Assembly: GCA_016763395.1 (NCBI GenBank)
Contig: JAESTW010000886.1
Coordinates: forward strand, 1-11,680
DNA from: Kofleriaceae bacterium
Lineage (GTDB): Bacteria; Myxococcota_A; Polyangia; Haliangiales; Haliangiaceae
Direction: 5' to 3'
DNA: 11,680 nt
Part shown: positions 1-6,274 of the stretch, in pieces
Position numbering within the stretch: position 1 is the stretch's first letter
Layout of the letters: each line of letters starts with the position of its first letter
The notes under the pieces: generated by a model
What the model saw: the letters and a program-made list of their open reading frames with translations, nothing else
Database searches by the model: none
Told to the model about the DNA's origin: nothing
Position numbers and translations under genes: made by a program

Positions 1-1062
1 TACTTCGTGACTGACCAAGAGCGCATGGAAGCCGTGCTTGACGATGCTCTCATCCTCATTCACGAAAAGAAAATCTCGAACATGAAGGACCTCCTTCCTG
101 TTCTTGAGCAAGCAGCAAAAGCTGGCAAGCCACTCCTTATCCTCGCTGAGGACATCGACGGCGAAGCGCTGGCAACCCTGGTTGTCAACAAGCTGCGCGG
201 AACACTCAATGTCTGCGCAGTCAAAGCCCCAGGCTTTGGCGATCGCCGCAAAGAGATGCTCAAAGACATCGCTATCCTCACTGGCGGACAAGCAATCACA
301 GAAGACCTCGGACTCAAGCTTGAGAACGTAACTCTTGAAGACCTGGGAAGTGCCAAGCGCATCACCATCACGAAAGACAACAGCACGATCATCGACGGCG
401 CTGGCGCCAAGTCCGACATCGAAGCTCGCGTCAAAATGATCCGCGCACAAATCGAAGAGACCTCTAGCGACTACGACCAAGAGAAGCTGCAAGAGCGACT
501 TGCTAAGCTTGTTGGCGGCGTAGCTGTCATCCGAGTCGGTGCTGCTACCGAAGTTGAGATGAAAGAGAAGAAGGCACGCGTTGAAGACGCAATGCACGCA
601 ACACGCGCTGCAGTCGAAGAGGGAATCGTTGCTGGAGGTGGAGTTGCACTTCTTCGCGCAATGCCAGTTCTCGACAAGCTCACCTTTGACGATGACCGAC
701 GTTACGGTGTCAACATTGTACGACGCGCTATCGAAGAACCACTTCGCCAAATCTCGCTGAACGCTGGCGTCGACGGTTCTATCGTCGTATCCAAGGTTGT
801 CGAAGGCAAAGGCGCTTTCGGATTCAACGCTGCAACTCTTGTGTACGAAGACCTCATCAAAGCTGGCGTCATCGACCCAGCCAAGGTTGTTCGCACTGCA
901 CTCATCAACGCTGCATCGGTTGCCGGTCTTATGCTGACCACCGAAGCTCTAGTTGCCGACAAGCCTGTTAAGGACGAAGGTCCTGCAGGCGGCGGCGGTG
1001 GCGATATGGGTGGTATGGGCGGCATGGGTGGTATGGGCGGTATGGGCGGCATGGGCTTCTAA
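1..1062 (+). CDS. groEL: 60 kDa chaperonin GroEL, C-terminal part (5' truncated by window edge)
   Basis: GroEL is the large subunit of the ATP-driven folding chamber of the cytosol and works with GroES. The first base of the window opens a codon of an already running frame (Tyr-Phe-Val), which aligns at roughly residue 200 of the ~548-residue protein. The missing part is therefore the N-terminal equatorial and intermediate domains and the start of the apical domain. Visible hallmarks are AVKAPGFGDRR (apical domain), SDYDQEKLQERLAKL, VGAATEVEMKEKK, and VEDAMHATRAAVEEG followed by AGGG. The Asp of VEDAMHATR matches the catalytic Asp398 of E. coli from memory. The protein ends in a Gly-Gly-Met tail (about 989-1056) and a final Phe. 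The GTG at position 7 is an internal Val codon, not a start. The gene ends with TAA, and a terminator follows 42 bp downstream. Confidence 0.98.
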   Translation, partial: YFVTDQERMEAVLDDALILIHEKKISNMKDLLPVLEQAAKAGKPLLILAEDIDGEALATLVVNKLRGTLNVCAVKAPGFGDRRKEMLKDIAILTGGQAITEDLGLKLENVTLEDLGSAKRITITKDNSTIIDGAGAKSDIEARVKMIRAQIEETSSDYDQEKLQERLAKLVGGVAVIRVGAATEVEMKEKKARVEDAMHATRAAVEEGIVAGGGVALLRAMPVLDKLTFDDDRRYGVNIVRRAIEEPLRQISLNAGVDGSIVVSKVVEGKGAFGFNAATLVYEDLIKAGVIDPAKVVRTALINAASVAGLMLTTEALVADKPVKDEGPAGGGGGDMGGMGGMGGMGGMGGMGF

Positions 1063-1103
1063 GCCCCGCTACCTTCTACTACCCGCCATCTATTGGCGAC
1101 CCG

Positions 1104-1140
1104 AAAGGCTGGAGACTTCGCGTCTTCAGCCTTTTTTTTT
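1104..1140 (+). terminator. Intrinsic terminator of groEL
   Basis: A 13-bp stem (1104-1116 with 1122-1134, one G.T pair) closes on a 5-nt loop, TTCGC, and runs into nine consecutive T (1132-1140). The stem has strong G/C content next to the U-tract. It lies 42 bp after the groEL stop. On the minus strand the same hairpin lacks a long U-run, so it would be at best a weak terminator for the converging selenoprotein gene. Confidence 0.92.
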
Positions 1141-1169
1141 GCTGTTTCTGTGGGCTGTCAAAGCAGTTC

Positions 1170-1193
1170 GTCCGAGCACACCTCCACTCGGAC
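1170..1193. repeat. Inverted repeat between the convergent groEL and DsbA-like genes
   Basis: GTCCGAG (1170-1176) and CTCGGAC (1187-1193) form a perfect 7-bp inverted repeat with a 10-nt loop. It lies just beyond the stop of the minus-strand DsbA-like gene. It could be a 3' transcript-end hairpin for that gene, but no U-run follows on the minus strand, so a simple Rho-independent terminator is not supported. A 3'-stabilising hairpin or a site of no function is equally possible. Confidence 0.45.
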
Positions 1194-1215
1194 AAACGCC
1201 GCCCACCCAGCTGAG

Positions 1216-2148
1216 CTACGGAGTCGGCGCTCCGAGTTTTTTAAGACCGGGTGCCTCTACGAAAACATCGTAGTAGTTTTGAGCCGTCGCTTGGCCACTG
1301 CGAATCCGTTTGTTCGCCTTGGCAAGCTCCTCATCGATGAGCTTCTTGAAATTTCCAATTGGTTGCGCGCCGCTAAGGAATCGCCCGTTAATGTAGAAGG
1401 CTGGTGTTCCAGTGGTTCCGACTGCAGCGAGGTCTTTCTGATCTTTGGCGACAATCGCCTTACAGGCACCAGCGATGTCTGTCCGATATTGCCGCATATT
1501 GAGCTTGACTCCCTTGGCCAGCCGACTCAGGTTGTTCTGGCTAAAATCGCGCCCTTTTCCATAGGCCTTCTCCCAAATCACCTTTTCCATTTTGCGGAAC
1601 TTGCCTTGCCGTCCGGCAGCGCACGCAGCGAGAGCAGGAGCTGTTGCTGTCTGTGGATGCACCACATAGTGTTTGTAGACAATTTTGATGTCGCCACGGT
1701 AGTCTTTTAGTAATTGTTCGAGAGTCGGACCGACCCTCTGGCAATACGGTCAGGCAAATTCAAATGCCTGGACAACGGTGACTTTGGCGTTTTTCGCACC
1801 AGCGAAAGGCGAGCCGGTGATATCGACGGAATATACCGCCGCTGTGTCTGGCCGAGGACGTCGCGGCCTCGGTGGCGGCCTTCGATTGATCTGCGCCAAG
1901 AGTTCAGCCTGTGTCTCTCTTAGTTGCTCAATCTCGGCCAAAAGCTCGGCATTGCCCTCATTTAACTCGACACCTGCGAGCCCTGCAGTCGAAGGCGTAC
2001 TCCCCTGCCTGGATTCCAATTGCGTTTGACGAGCCTCCATTGCCTCCATCGAAACTTGCAAATCAGCGACTTCAGAACGCAGTTGGCCGTTGCCACCACA
2101 CCCCGCAATCGCCAATGACGACATTAGCAATAGTCTCATTTTTCTCAT
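1216..2148 (-). CDS. DsbA-like thioredoxin-fold lipoprotein with probable selenocysteine (UPYC)
   Basis: The predicted product is 310 residues if TGA at 1752-1750 is read as selenocysteine (residue 133). It is a thiol-disulfide oxidoreductase of the DsbA / Thioredoxin_4 type acting outside the cytoplasm. Residues 1-17 form a lipoprotein signal ending in the lipobox AIAG-Cys17. Residues ~23-48 and ~64-90 look like coiled coil, followed by a Pro/Arg stretch (PPPRPRRPRP). The fold begins at VYSVDITGSPFAG, then FEFA-U-PYC-QRVGPTLEQLL, and ends with the cis-Pro segment GTTGTPAFYINGRF (Pro249). Family members have Cys at the TGA position (usually F-x-CP[YFW]C). The frame is open on both sides, and Cys136 is present as resolving cysteine. 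ATG 2148 is preferred to the upstream ATG 2190 because it gives a clean signal peptide and sits just behind a good promoter. A homologue with a plain nonsense mutation is the alternative. The gene ends with TAG. Confidence 0.87.
1219..1242 (+). terminator. Possible backup terminator on the plus strand
   Basis: CGGAG (1219-1223) pairs with CTCCG (1230-1234) across a 6-nt loop, and TTTTTT follows at 1237-1242. It would stop any plus-strand read-through from groEL before it runs antisense into the selenoprotein gene. The stem is only 5 bp and overlaps the last codons of the minus-strand gene, whose Lys-Lys codons supply the T-run, so it may be coincidental. Confidence 0.3.
1720..1738 (-). promoter_or_regulatory. 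Probable bacterial SECIS element
   Basis: On the minus strand, GAGGGTCG (1738-1731) pairs fully with CGACTCTC (1727-1720), with one G.U pair and the loop GUC (1730-1728). If the top G-C pair opens, the loop is GGUCC. Counting the U of UGA as 1, loop bases G and U fall at 23 and 24. As I recall, these are the same positions as the SelB-contacting G23 and U24 of the E. coli fdhF SECIS, whose loop also contains GGUC. No bulged U at position 17 is seen; position 17 is a paired G. The hairpin begins 12 nt after UGA inside the coding sequence, as bacterial SECIS elements do. Confidence 0.72.
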
Positions 2149-2155
2149 TGCGCCT

Positions 2156-2183
2156 ATTCTACGACGTCTAACCACTAGGTCAA
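2156..2183 (-). promoter_or_regulatory. Sigma70-type promoter of the selenoprotein gene
   Basis: Minus-strand TTGACC (2183-2178, 5 of 6 to TTGACA), a 16-bp spacer, then TAGAAT (2161-2156, 5 of 6 to TATAAT). Only 7 bp separate the -10 from ATG 2148, so transcription would begin at or next to the A of ATG. A leaderless mRNA is therefore predicted, and no clear Shine-Dalgarno is needed. This position also argues against translation from ATG 2190, which lies upstream of the -35. Confidence 0.6.
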
Positions 2184-2212
2184 GCAGCACCGCCTTTTTC
2201 GCGAAACCTGCC

Positions 2213-2218
2213 TATACT
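2213..2218 (+). promoter_or_regulatory. Possible -10 element of the DUF1415-like gene
   Basis: TATACT (5 of 6 to TATAAT) lies 6 bp before GTG 2225. This would place the transcript start at the start codon, giving a leaderless message. I find no convincing -35 at 16-18 bp upstream, so the call rests on the -10 and on the absence of a Shine-Dalgarno. Confidence 0.35.
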
Positions 2219-2224
2219 ACCGAG

Positions 2225-2905
2225 GTGAGCGAAGGAAAGTCCCGAGTAGAGGTTCTGCGAATTAACACCCGCTATCTCGTGGAAATCGTCGAGGAGTACG
2301 ACTTTTGTCCATGGGCCAAGAGAGTACGCAAGACACCTCGGTTTCGCCGTGAAATACTTTGGGGCGATTCGGACAACAGCAGCTTGCATGAAAATATTGG
2401 GCGCTACGTAGAAGAAATTGCCCAGGCGAGCGAAGTCGAAATTGCCTTGCTTATTTTCCCCAAGCTCAAACTAAGCGCCCGGGATTTTCGCAGTCTTGTG
2501 GCTACCGTCGGGAAAACCCACGCAGCCGCCCATCCCAGAGGCGAGCTTCCCCTGGCCATGGCCTGTTTTCATCCGAGTGCCGAAGCGGACATGCAAACCG
2601 CCGCCAGACTCGTGCCCTTTATTCGGCGCTCCCCGGACCCCACCATTCAGCTGGTTCGCCGAGAAACGATTGCCAAAGTAAGCAATGCCGACTCAGCCTC
2701 CGGAGGTTCTGTCTTCGCCGACAATCTTGAATCCTTTTTGCCTCTTCTCAGTACACCGCCCAAACCCTCTCTGTCGGACAGGATCGCGCAAACAAACTTG
2801 GACACAGTTGAGCGGGTATCTGCAGCACATATCGAGTCGATCTTGGCCGACATCGCTGCAGATCGCGATCGCTCGTACGCAATCGCAGACTCTGAAGATT
2901 CGTAG
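2225..2905 (+). CDS. DUF1415-like family protein
   Basis: Predicted 226 residues from GTG 2225. The function is not known. The sequence follows the layout I associate with DUF1415: a conserved EYDFCPWAKR near residues 24-33 (family form roughly 'LCPFA'), a middle strand IALLIFPKLKLSARDF, a strand ending MACFHPSAEAD, and FIRRSPDPTIQLVRRETIAKV, corresponding to the family's 'nRSPyPmlHLLRe'. There is no signal peptide or membrane segment, so it is probably cytosolic. The C-terminal ~60 residues, with PPKPSLSDRIAQTN and an Ala/Asp-rich helix, look like a lineage-specific tail. The frame is open back to 2090, but starts there would run through the promoter and 5' end of the divergent selenoprotein gene. 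GTG 2225 is chosen because it leaves the domain intact. A family-level assignment only. The stop is TAG. Confidence 0.72.
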   Translation: MSEGKSRVEVLRINTRYLVEIVEEYDFCPWAKRVRKTPRFRREILWGDSDNSSLHENIGRYVEEIAQASEVEIALLIFPKLKLSARDFRSLVATVGKTHAAAHPRGELPLAMACFHPSAEADMQTAARLVPFIRRSPDPTIQLVRRETIAKVSNADSASGGSVFADNLESFLPLLSTPPKPSLSDRIAQTNLDTVERVSAAHIESILADIAADRDRSYAIADSEDS

Positions 2906-2969
2906 ATAGACGTATTATAGGCGGAGTGGGGGCTGGCACCACACAACACGAGCTTGCTAGCTTTCCCCC

Positions 2970-3377
2970 ATGGCTCGCATTGTCGCCCTATTCACAATTT
3001 TGTTTTTTACTTCTTCATGTGCAACACTATTTGCAGAAGATCAACGAGTGGTCACGGTCACGAGTAGCCCAGCTGGGGCGGAGATCGCGGTTAACGGACA
3101 GCCGATGGGAATCACTCCAACTCGGATCACTGTAAACAACCACGAAAAGCTAGTGGTCTCTGTCCGGATGCAAGGATACCACCCAGCGGGCTGCTACATG
3201 AATACCTCTATCGAAGCAGTCTGGCTCATTCTGGACATCCTTCTCTTCTACACGATCGTACCTCTTGTCGTCGATCTAGTAACGAACAACTGGTCGACAC
3301 TGGAGGGAGAGTTTTGCACTGTACGGCTGATGCCTATAGCAGGATCGGCACCAGCGCCAGCATATCCTCCTCGATAG
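2970..3377 (+). CDS. PEGA-domain lipoprotein
   Basis: A 135-residue protein. Residues 1-17 are a lipoprotein signal (lipobox TSS-Cys17). A PEGA domain of about 45 residues follows, recognisable from VTVTSSPAGAEIAVNG-QPMGITPTRITV and an 'MQGYHP' turn. PEGA repeats are small beta modules common in envelope proteins of this bacterial group. Residues ~82-105 (IEAVWLILDILLFYTIVPLVVD) form one hydrophobic helix, then DLVTNNWSTLEGEFCTVRL. This resembles small PEGA lipoproteins that carry a 'W..n...gg..G...D..tg' segment. The role is unknown, possibly envelope binding or assembly. ATG 2970 lacks a clear Shine-Dalgarno. It is 64 bp downstream of the DUF1415-like gene and could be co-transcribed or have its own promoter. 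The stop is TAG. Confidence 0.8.
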   Translation: MARIVALFTILFFTSSCATLFAEDQRVVTVTSSPAGAEIAVNGQPMGITPTRITVNNHEKLVVSVRMQGYHPAGCYMNTSIEAVWLILDILLFYTIVPLVVDLVTNNWSTLEGEFCTVRLMPIAGSAPAPAYPPR

Positions 3378-3399
3378 CCGCGCTTGCGGTCGACGCCAA

Positions 3400-3416
3400 T
3401 TAACACTCGGTTAACA
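3400..3416 (+). promoter_or_regulatory. Direct repeat TTAACA/TTAACA upstream of the VWA gene
   Basis: TTAACA occurs at 3400-3405 and again at 3411-3416, 11 bp start to start, about one helical turn. This spacing is typical of tandem half-sites for a DNA-binding protein. TTAACA also resembles a -35 (5 of 6), but no good -10 is found at the right distance from either copy. Regulatory role is a guess. Confidence 0.25.
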
Positions 3417-3441
3417 TCCTGCGAGGTGTAAGGTCGAAGCT

Positions 3442-3463
3442 ATGCCAGGCGTTGTGCTGGCAT
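3442..3463 (+). promoter_or_regulatory. Hairpin covering the VWA gene start codon
   Basis: ATGCCAG (3442-3448) and CTGGCAT (3457-3463) form a perfect 7-bp inverted repeat with an 8-nt loop. The right arm includes the first two bases of ATG 3462. In RNA it would hide the start codon. As DNA it could be an operator. No Shine-Dalgarno is visible directly before the ATG. Confidence 0.4.
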
Positions 3464-5000
3464 GTTCATCTCAATTCGAAACTCACTCTTCCTCTCACTG
3501 CTCGCCGGCACTCTAGCTTGTGGCGCGCAAAACAACTCGGATTACGCCGCTTCGAGTGCTACCAATCGACGTGCGATGGCTGCGGACCACTCATCGATGA
3601 TGGGTGCCCCCGCCTCGATGAGCGAGAGTGGAGATACCTATGAGAGTGACCAGGAGAACCAGGTTACCTCGGCTGCCGATCAGTCGACATCAACCTTTTC
3701 TATCGATGTCGACACGGCTTCCTACGCCAACGCCAGGCGTTTTTTGCGTCAAGGGCACCTGCCTCCGGCCAACTCCATCCGGGTAGAGGAGTTTATAAAT
3801 TACTTTCGCTATGCCTATGCGGGTCCGGAGAACGATCGTCCCTTTGCAGTGCACAGCGAGGTTGCGAGTAGTCCTTGGACACCCGGACATAAGCTGCTCA
3901 AAATTGGGATTCAAGGGAAACGACTCGACAATTCCGCACTGCCCAAAAGGAATCTAGTCTTTTTGCTCGATGTCTCAGGCTCTATGTCCGCATCGGACAA
4001 GCTCCCTCTGCTCAAGCAGGGCTTCCGCATGCTTAGCAACACTCTCGGCGAAGACGATCGTGTCTCTATTGTCGTCTACGCGGGTGCAGCAGGTGCGGTC
4101 CTTCTGCCGACATCCGGGGCCGACAAACATACAATCATGGAAGCACTCGACAATCTGCAAGGTGGTGGCGGAACCAATGGCGGACAAGGCATTGAGCTTG
4201 CGTACAAATTGGCAGAGCAAAACTTTGACCCGGACGCGGTAAATCGAATCATTTTGGCTAGTGATGGCGACTTCAACGTCGGCATGACAAACAAAAACGA
4301 GCTTGTAAAACTTATCGAGAGAAAACGCAAAAGTGGTGTGTATTTGAGCGTTCTTGGTTTTGGACGGGGCAACCTAAACGACGCGACGATGGAGCAATTG
4401 GCGGACAAGGGAAACGGCAACTATTCTTATATCGATTCGGTGAGTGAAGCGAAGAAGGTCTTGGTTGAAGAAGGTGCATCTACTCTGATAACGATCGCCA
4501 AAGACGTCAAAATCCAAGTGGAGTTCGACACTGAGATGGTCGAGAACTATCGACTTATTGGCTACGAGAACCGTGTCATGGCCAATGAAGATTTCGACAA
4601 TGATGCAGCCGATGCTGGTGAACTTGGCCCCGGGCATTCGGTGAGTGCTCTATACGAATTTCTCCCAAAAGAAGGAGCGAACGGAAAGTCCATTGCGGAG
4701 CTGCGCTTGCGTTACAAGCTTCCAAATGGCGAGCAAAGTTACTTGTTGACGCAAGACATTGGCGAGGAGAACGAGAGTTCAGCAGGCGCGAGTACCGAGA
4801 TGCGTTTCGCAAGTGCTGTCGCCGGATTTGCGCTCTTGCTCAAGCATTCGGAGTTTTCTGGCCAGCTAGGGTGGGATAGGGTCGAGGCAATGGCATCGGA
4901 CGCTCTCGGAGAGAACCCCAGCAAATATCGCAAAGAGCTCTTGGAGCTTATTCGCGTCGCTCGTGGACTGAGTCAAAGTACATCTGAGTTGGCCCAGTAG
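3462..5000 (+). CDS. YfbK-type von Willebrand factor A lipoprotein
   Basis: A 512-residue lipoprotein. The signal peptide ends in lipobox GTLA-Cys20, and a Ser/Met/Ala-rich linker runs to ~75. An N-terminal 'vWF_A' segment (STFSIDVDTASYANARRFL, then VEEFINYF at ~108-115) precedes a VWA domain at ~165-340. The MIDAS metal site is complete: Asp170-x-Ser172-x-Ser174 in LDVSGSMS, Thr238 in GGTNG, and Asp268/Asp270 in ASDGD. The C-terminal region, with DVKIQVEFDTEMVENYRLIGYENR and a final helical part, matches the DUF3520 section of E. coli YfbK and relatives. E. coli YfbK has about 575 residues from memory. The protein probably binds partner proteins at the envelope through its metal site; the partner is unknown. 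Start ATG 3462 gives the correct signal peptide. The stop is TAG. Confidence 0.92.
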   Translation: MFISIRNSLFLSLLAGTLACGAQNNSDYAASSATNRRAMAADHSSMMGAPASMSESGDTYESDQENQVTSAADQSTSTFSIDVDTASYANARRFLRQGHLPPANSIRVEEFINYFRYAYAGPENDRPFAVHSEVASSPWTPGHKLLKIGIQGKRLDNSALPKRNLVFLLDVSGSMSASDKLPLLKQGFRMLSNTLGEDDRVSIVVYAGAAGAVLLPTSGADKHTIMEALDNLQGGGGTNGGQGIELAYKLAEQNFDPDAVNRIILASDGDFNVGMTNKNELVKLIERKRKSGVYLSVLGFGRGNLNDATMEQLADKGNGNYSYIDSVSEAKKVLVEEGASTLITIAKDVKIQVEFDTEMVENYRLIGYENRVMANEDFDNDAADAGELGPGHSVSALYEFLPKEGANGKSIAELRLRYKLPNGEQSYLLTQDIGEENESSAGASTEMRFASAVAGFALLLKHSEFSGQLGWDRVEAMASDALGENPSKYRKELLELIRVARGLSQSTSELAQ

Positions 5001-5023
5001 CGCTGTGCGGGCTTTTGCCCTAT

Positions 5024-5029
5024 TATCAT
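5024..5029 (+). promoter_or_regulatory. Possible -10 element of the ChaC-like gene
   Basis: TATCAT (5 of 6 to TATAAT) ends 6 bp before ATG 5036, again the geometry of a leaderless transcript. TATTAT at 5021-5026 is an overlapping alternative. No -35 is convincing, and the 3' end of the VWA gene occupies the upstream DNA, so read-through from that gene is also possible. Confidence 0.3.
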
Positions 5030-5035
5030 ACAACG

Positions 5036-5566
5036 ATGTCTGCACAATGGATCTTTGGCTATGGCTCTCTGATTTGGCGGCCAGACTTTGAGTACCAGAG
5101 CAAGGAGAAGGCCTACATCCGAGGTTGGCAGCGGCGTTTCTGGCAGGCTTCTCCCGACCACCGTGGTACGGAGACCTCGCCCGGACGAGTGGTGACCTTG
5201 GTCGCTAGCACCGATACCGATTGCTGGGGAACAGCCTACAAAATAGATGGTGACACCGCCCCGGCGGTTCTCTCAAAACTCGACAGGCGCGAGCAGGCAG
5301 GATACGTCCAAGTTCGGACAACACTCTACGTCGATGGCATTGGCCCGGTTGAAGATGTGCTGGTTTACGTTGCGGACAGAGATGACGAAAACTACCTTGG
5401 CGACACTCCGATTGAGAACATTGCCGAAGTTATCTCTCGCTCGCATGGGCCGAGCGGTAGCAACCGAGACTATCTCTCAAAACTGGCAAAGGCCCTCAAG
5501 TACTATGACATTGAGGACCCTCACGTTGAGCAGCTAAACCTGCTGGTTAATCTAAAGTTAGTCTAG
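5036..5566 (+). CDS. ChaC-like gamma-glutamylcyclotransferase
   Basis: A 176-residue cytosolic protein of the ChaC family. Known members cleave glutathione to 5-oxoproline and Cys-Gly. The glycine loop FGYGSLIWRPDF (residues 7-18) binds the gamma-glutamyl group. Family features follow: YIRGWQRRFWQAS, then HRGTETSPGRVVTL, then CWGTAYKI (64-70). SKLDRREQAGY (80-90) contains the presumed catalytic Glu86. DYLSKLAKALKYYDIEDPHVEQL closes the domain. ATG 5036 is chosen over an upstream TTG at 5015 because the extra residues add nothing to the fold and 5036 lies right before the first strand. It sits 35 bp after the VWA gene. Its stop (TAG) faces the stop of the Cys-rich gene with 12 bp between. The exact gene name is not assigned. 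Confidence 0.92.
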   Translation: MSAQWIFGYGSLIWRPDFEYQSKEKAYIRGWQRRFWQASPDHRGTETSPGRVVTLVASTDTDCWGTAYKIDGDTAPAVLSKLDRREQAGYVQVRTTLYVDGIGPVEDVLVYVADRDDENYLGDTPIENIAEVISRSHGPSGSNRDYLSKLAKALKYYDIEDPHVEQLNLLVNLKLV

Positions 5567-5578
5567 GAAAAGCTAAAA

Positions 5579-6265
5579 TTACTCGCTGTCTTCGGGACAA
5601 CTACCGCCGTCTATTTCAAGACCACAGTCACCATTCAGATCAGCAACACACTCGGCGCTGGCAAAGACAAAACTTCCGTCATCGCAAGGGCGTGGAGAAA
5701 AATTGGGAATCGGGCCACACTCGTCGATTCCGCAAACACGATCTTCTGGGCAATCGGGAGCGTCGAACTCGAGACCGCAGTCTCCGTCTTGGTCCGCTAC
5801 ACACTCGGCGGTGCCAAAGACAAATGTTCCATTCTCACAAGGACGAGGGGAAAAATTTGGCGGTTCCGGGCACTCGGACGTTTCGCAAATACGATCTTCA
5901 GGACAGTCGGGAGCATCGAATTGAAGACCACAAGTTCGGCTCTCTTGGTCGGCTACACACTCGGCGCTACCGAAGACGAAAGTGCCATTGTCGCAAGGAC
6001 GTGGGGAAAACTCTGGTGGGATCGGACAATCTGACGTTTCGCAAGTAACGAAACAGTCTGGGTCGGGGCTGGCGCAAAATTCGTCACAAACACCATCGTC
6101 GTACCAGTTGAAAACTTCACACCAGTCAATGTGATCAGCCTTGTCGTCGATTGGCATGGCCCGGACGTCATCTTTGCTGAGTTCTTCAACAGGCGCTTCT
6201 ACCGTGCAAGCAGCAGCGGAAAGCGCCATGAGGAGGGAGACGAAGAGGGAGGATTTCTTGATCAT
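5579..6265 (-). CDS. Cys-rich secreted lipoprotein with three ~51-residue repeats
   Basis: A 228-residue predicted lipoprotein (signal ends SAAA-Cys20). Residues 48-71 carry WCEVFNWYDDGVCDEFCASPDPDC, a four-Cys motif I have seen in myxobacterial surface proteins and which resembles small metal-binding or disulfide modules. Three tandem repeats follow at 75-126, 127-177 and 178-228. Each has six cysteines in the same places: C-x4-C-x10-C-x11-C, then C-G-L and a final C-P-E-D. The core is FSPRPC-x-(N/D)G-(T/S)-FVF-x-(S/T)AECVAD. Six Cys per repeat suggest three disulfides each. No family is recognised. ATG 6265 is preferred to upstream codons (to 6307) because it starts the signal peptide directly. 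No Shine-Dalgarno is visible. The stop is TAA. Confidence 0.85.
   Translation of the reverse strand: MIKKSSLFVSLLMALSAAACTVEAPVEELSKDDVRAMPIDDKADHIDWCEVFNWYDDGVCDEFCASPDPDCFVTCETSDCPIPPEFSPRPCDNGTFVFGSAECVADQESRTCGLQFDAPDCPEDRICETSECPEPPNFSPRPCENGTFVFGTAECVADQDGDCGLEFDAPDCPEDRVCGIDECGPIPNFSPRPCDDGSFVFASAECVADLNGDCGLEIDGGSCPEDSE
5582..6043 (-). repeat. Three tandem ~153-bp coding repeats
   Basis: Units at 6043-5888, 5887-5735 and 5734-5582 encode the three six-cysteine modules of the lipoprotein. They are highly similar at protein level (for example FVFGSAECVADQ, FVFGTAECVADQ, FVFASAECVADL), which indicates internal duplication. Unit 1 is one codon longer, in the stretch before its fifth Cys. 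Confidence 0.85.
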
Positions 6266-6274
6266 GTTGTGGGG

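Noticed and set aside
1093..1710. 205-residue plus-strand frame following groEL
   Set aside because: It starts within the groEL terminator region, matches nothing recognisable, and is antisense to the DsbA-like fold.
1750..1752. TGA as a genuine end of a 146-residue lipoprotein gene, with the downstream part a separate gene from GTG 1665
   Set aside because: The two halves form one continuous DsbA-like fold in the same frame, the TGA is exactly at the catalytic Cys, and a SECIS-like hairpin follows. A GTG start at 1665 would lack the active site altogether.
2149..2190. Start of the selenoprotein at ATG 2190
   Set aside because: It would put RRRRIGA before the signal peptide and lies upstream of the -35 and -10 elements. 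ATG 2148 begins a normal lipoprotein signal.
2933..2957. Sigma54-like TGGCAC ... TTGCT upstream of the PEGA gene
   Set aside because: The GG and GC elements are about 20 bp apart, not the required ~10 bp.
5582..6043. Possible CRISPR-like or mobile repeats in the 153-bp units
   Set aside because: The units are directly adjacent, in frame, and conserve protein rather than spacer structure.
5692..6048. Plus-strand frames with Arg/Thr/Lys repeats opposite the Cys-rich gene
   Set aside because: Their periodicity simply mirrors the three coding repeats of the minus-strand lipoprotein, which has a signal peptide and conserved Cys spacing.
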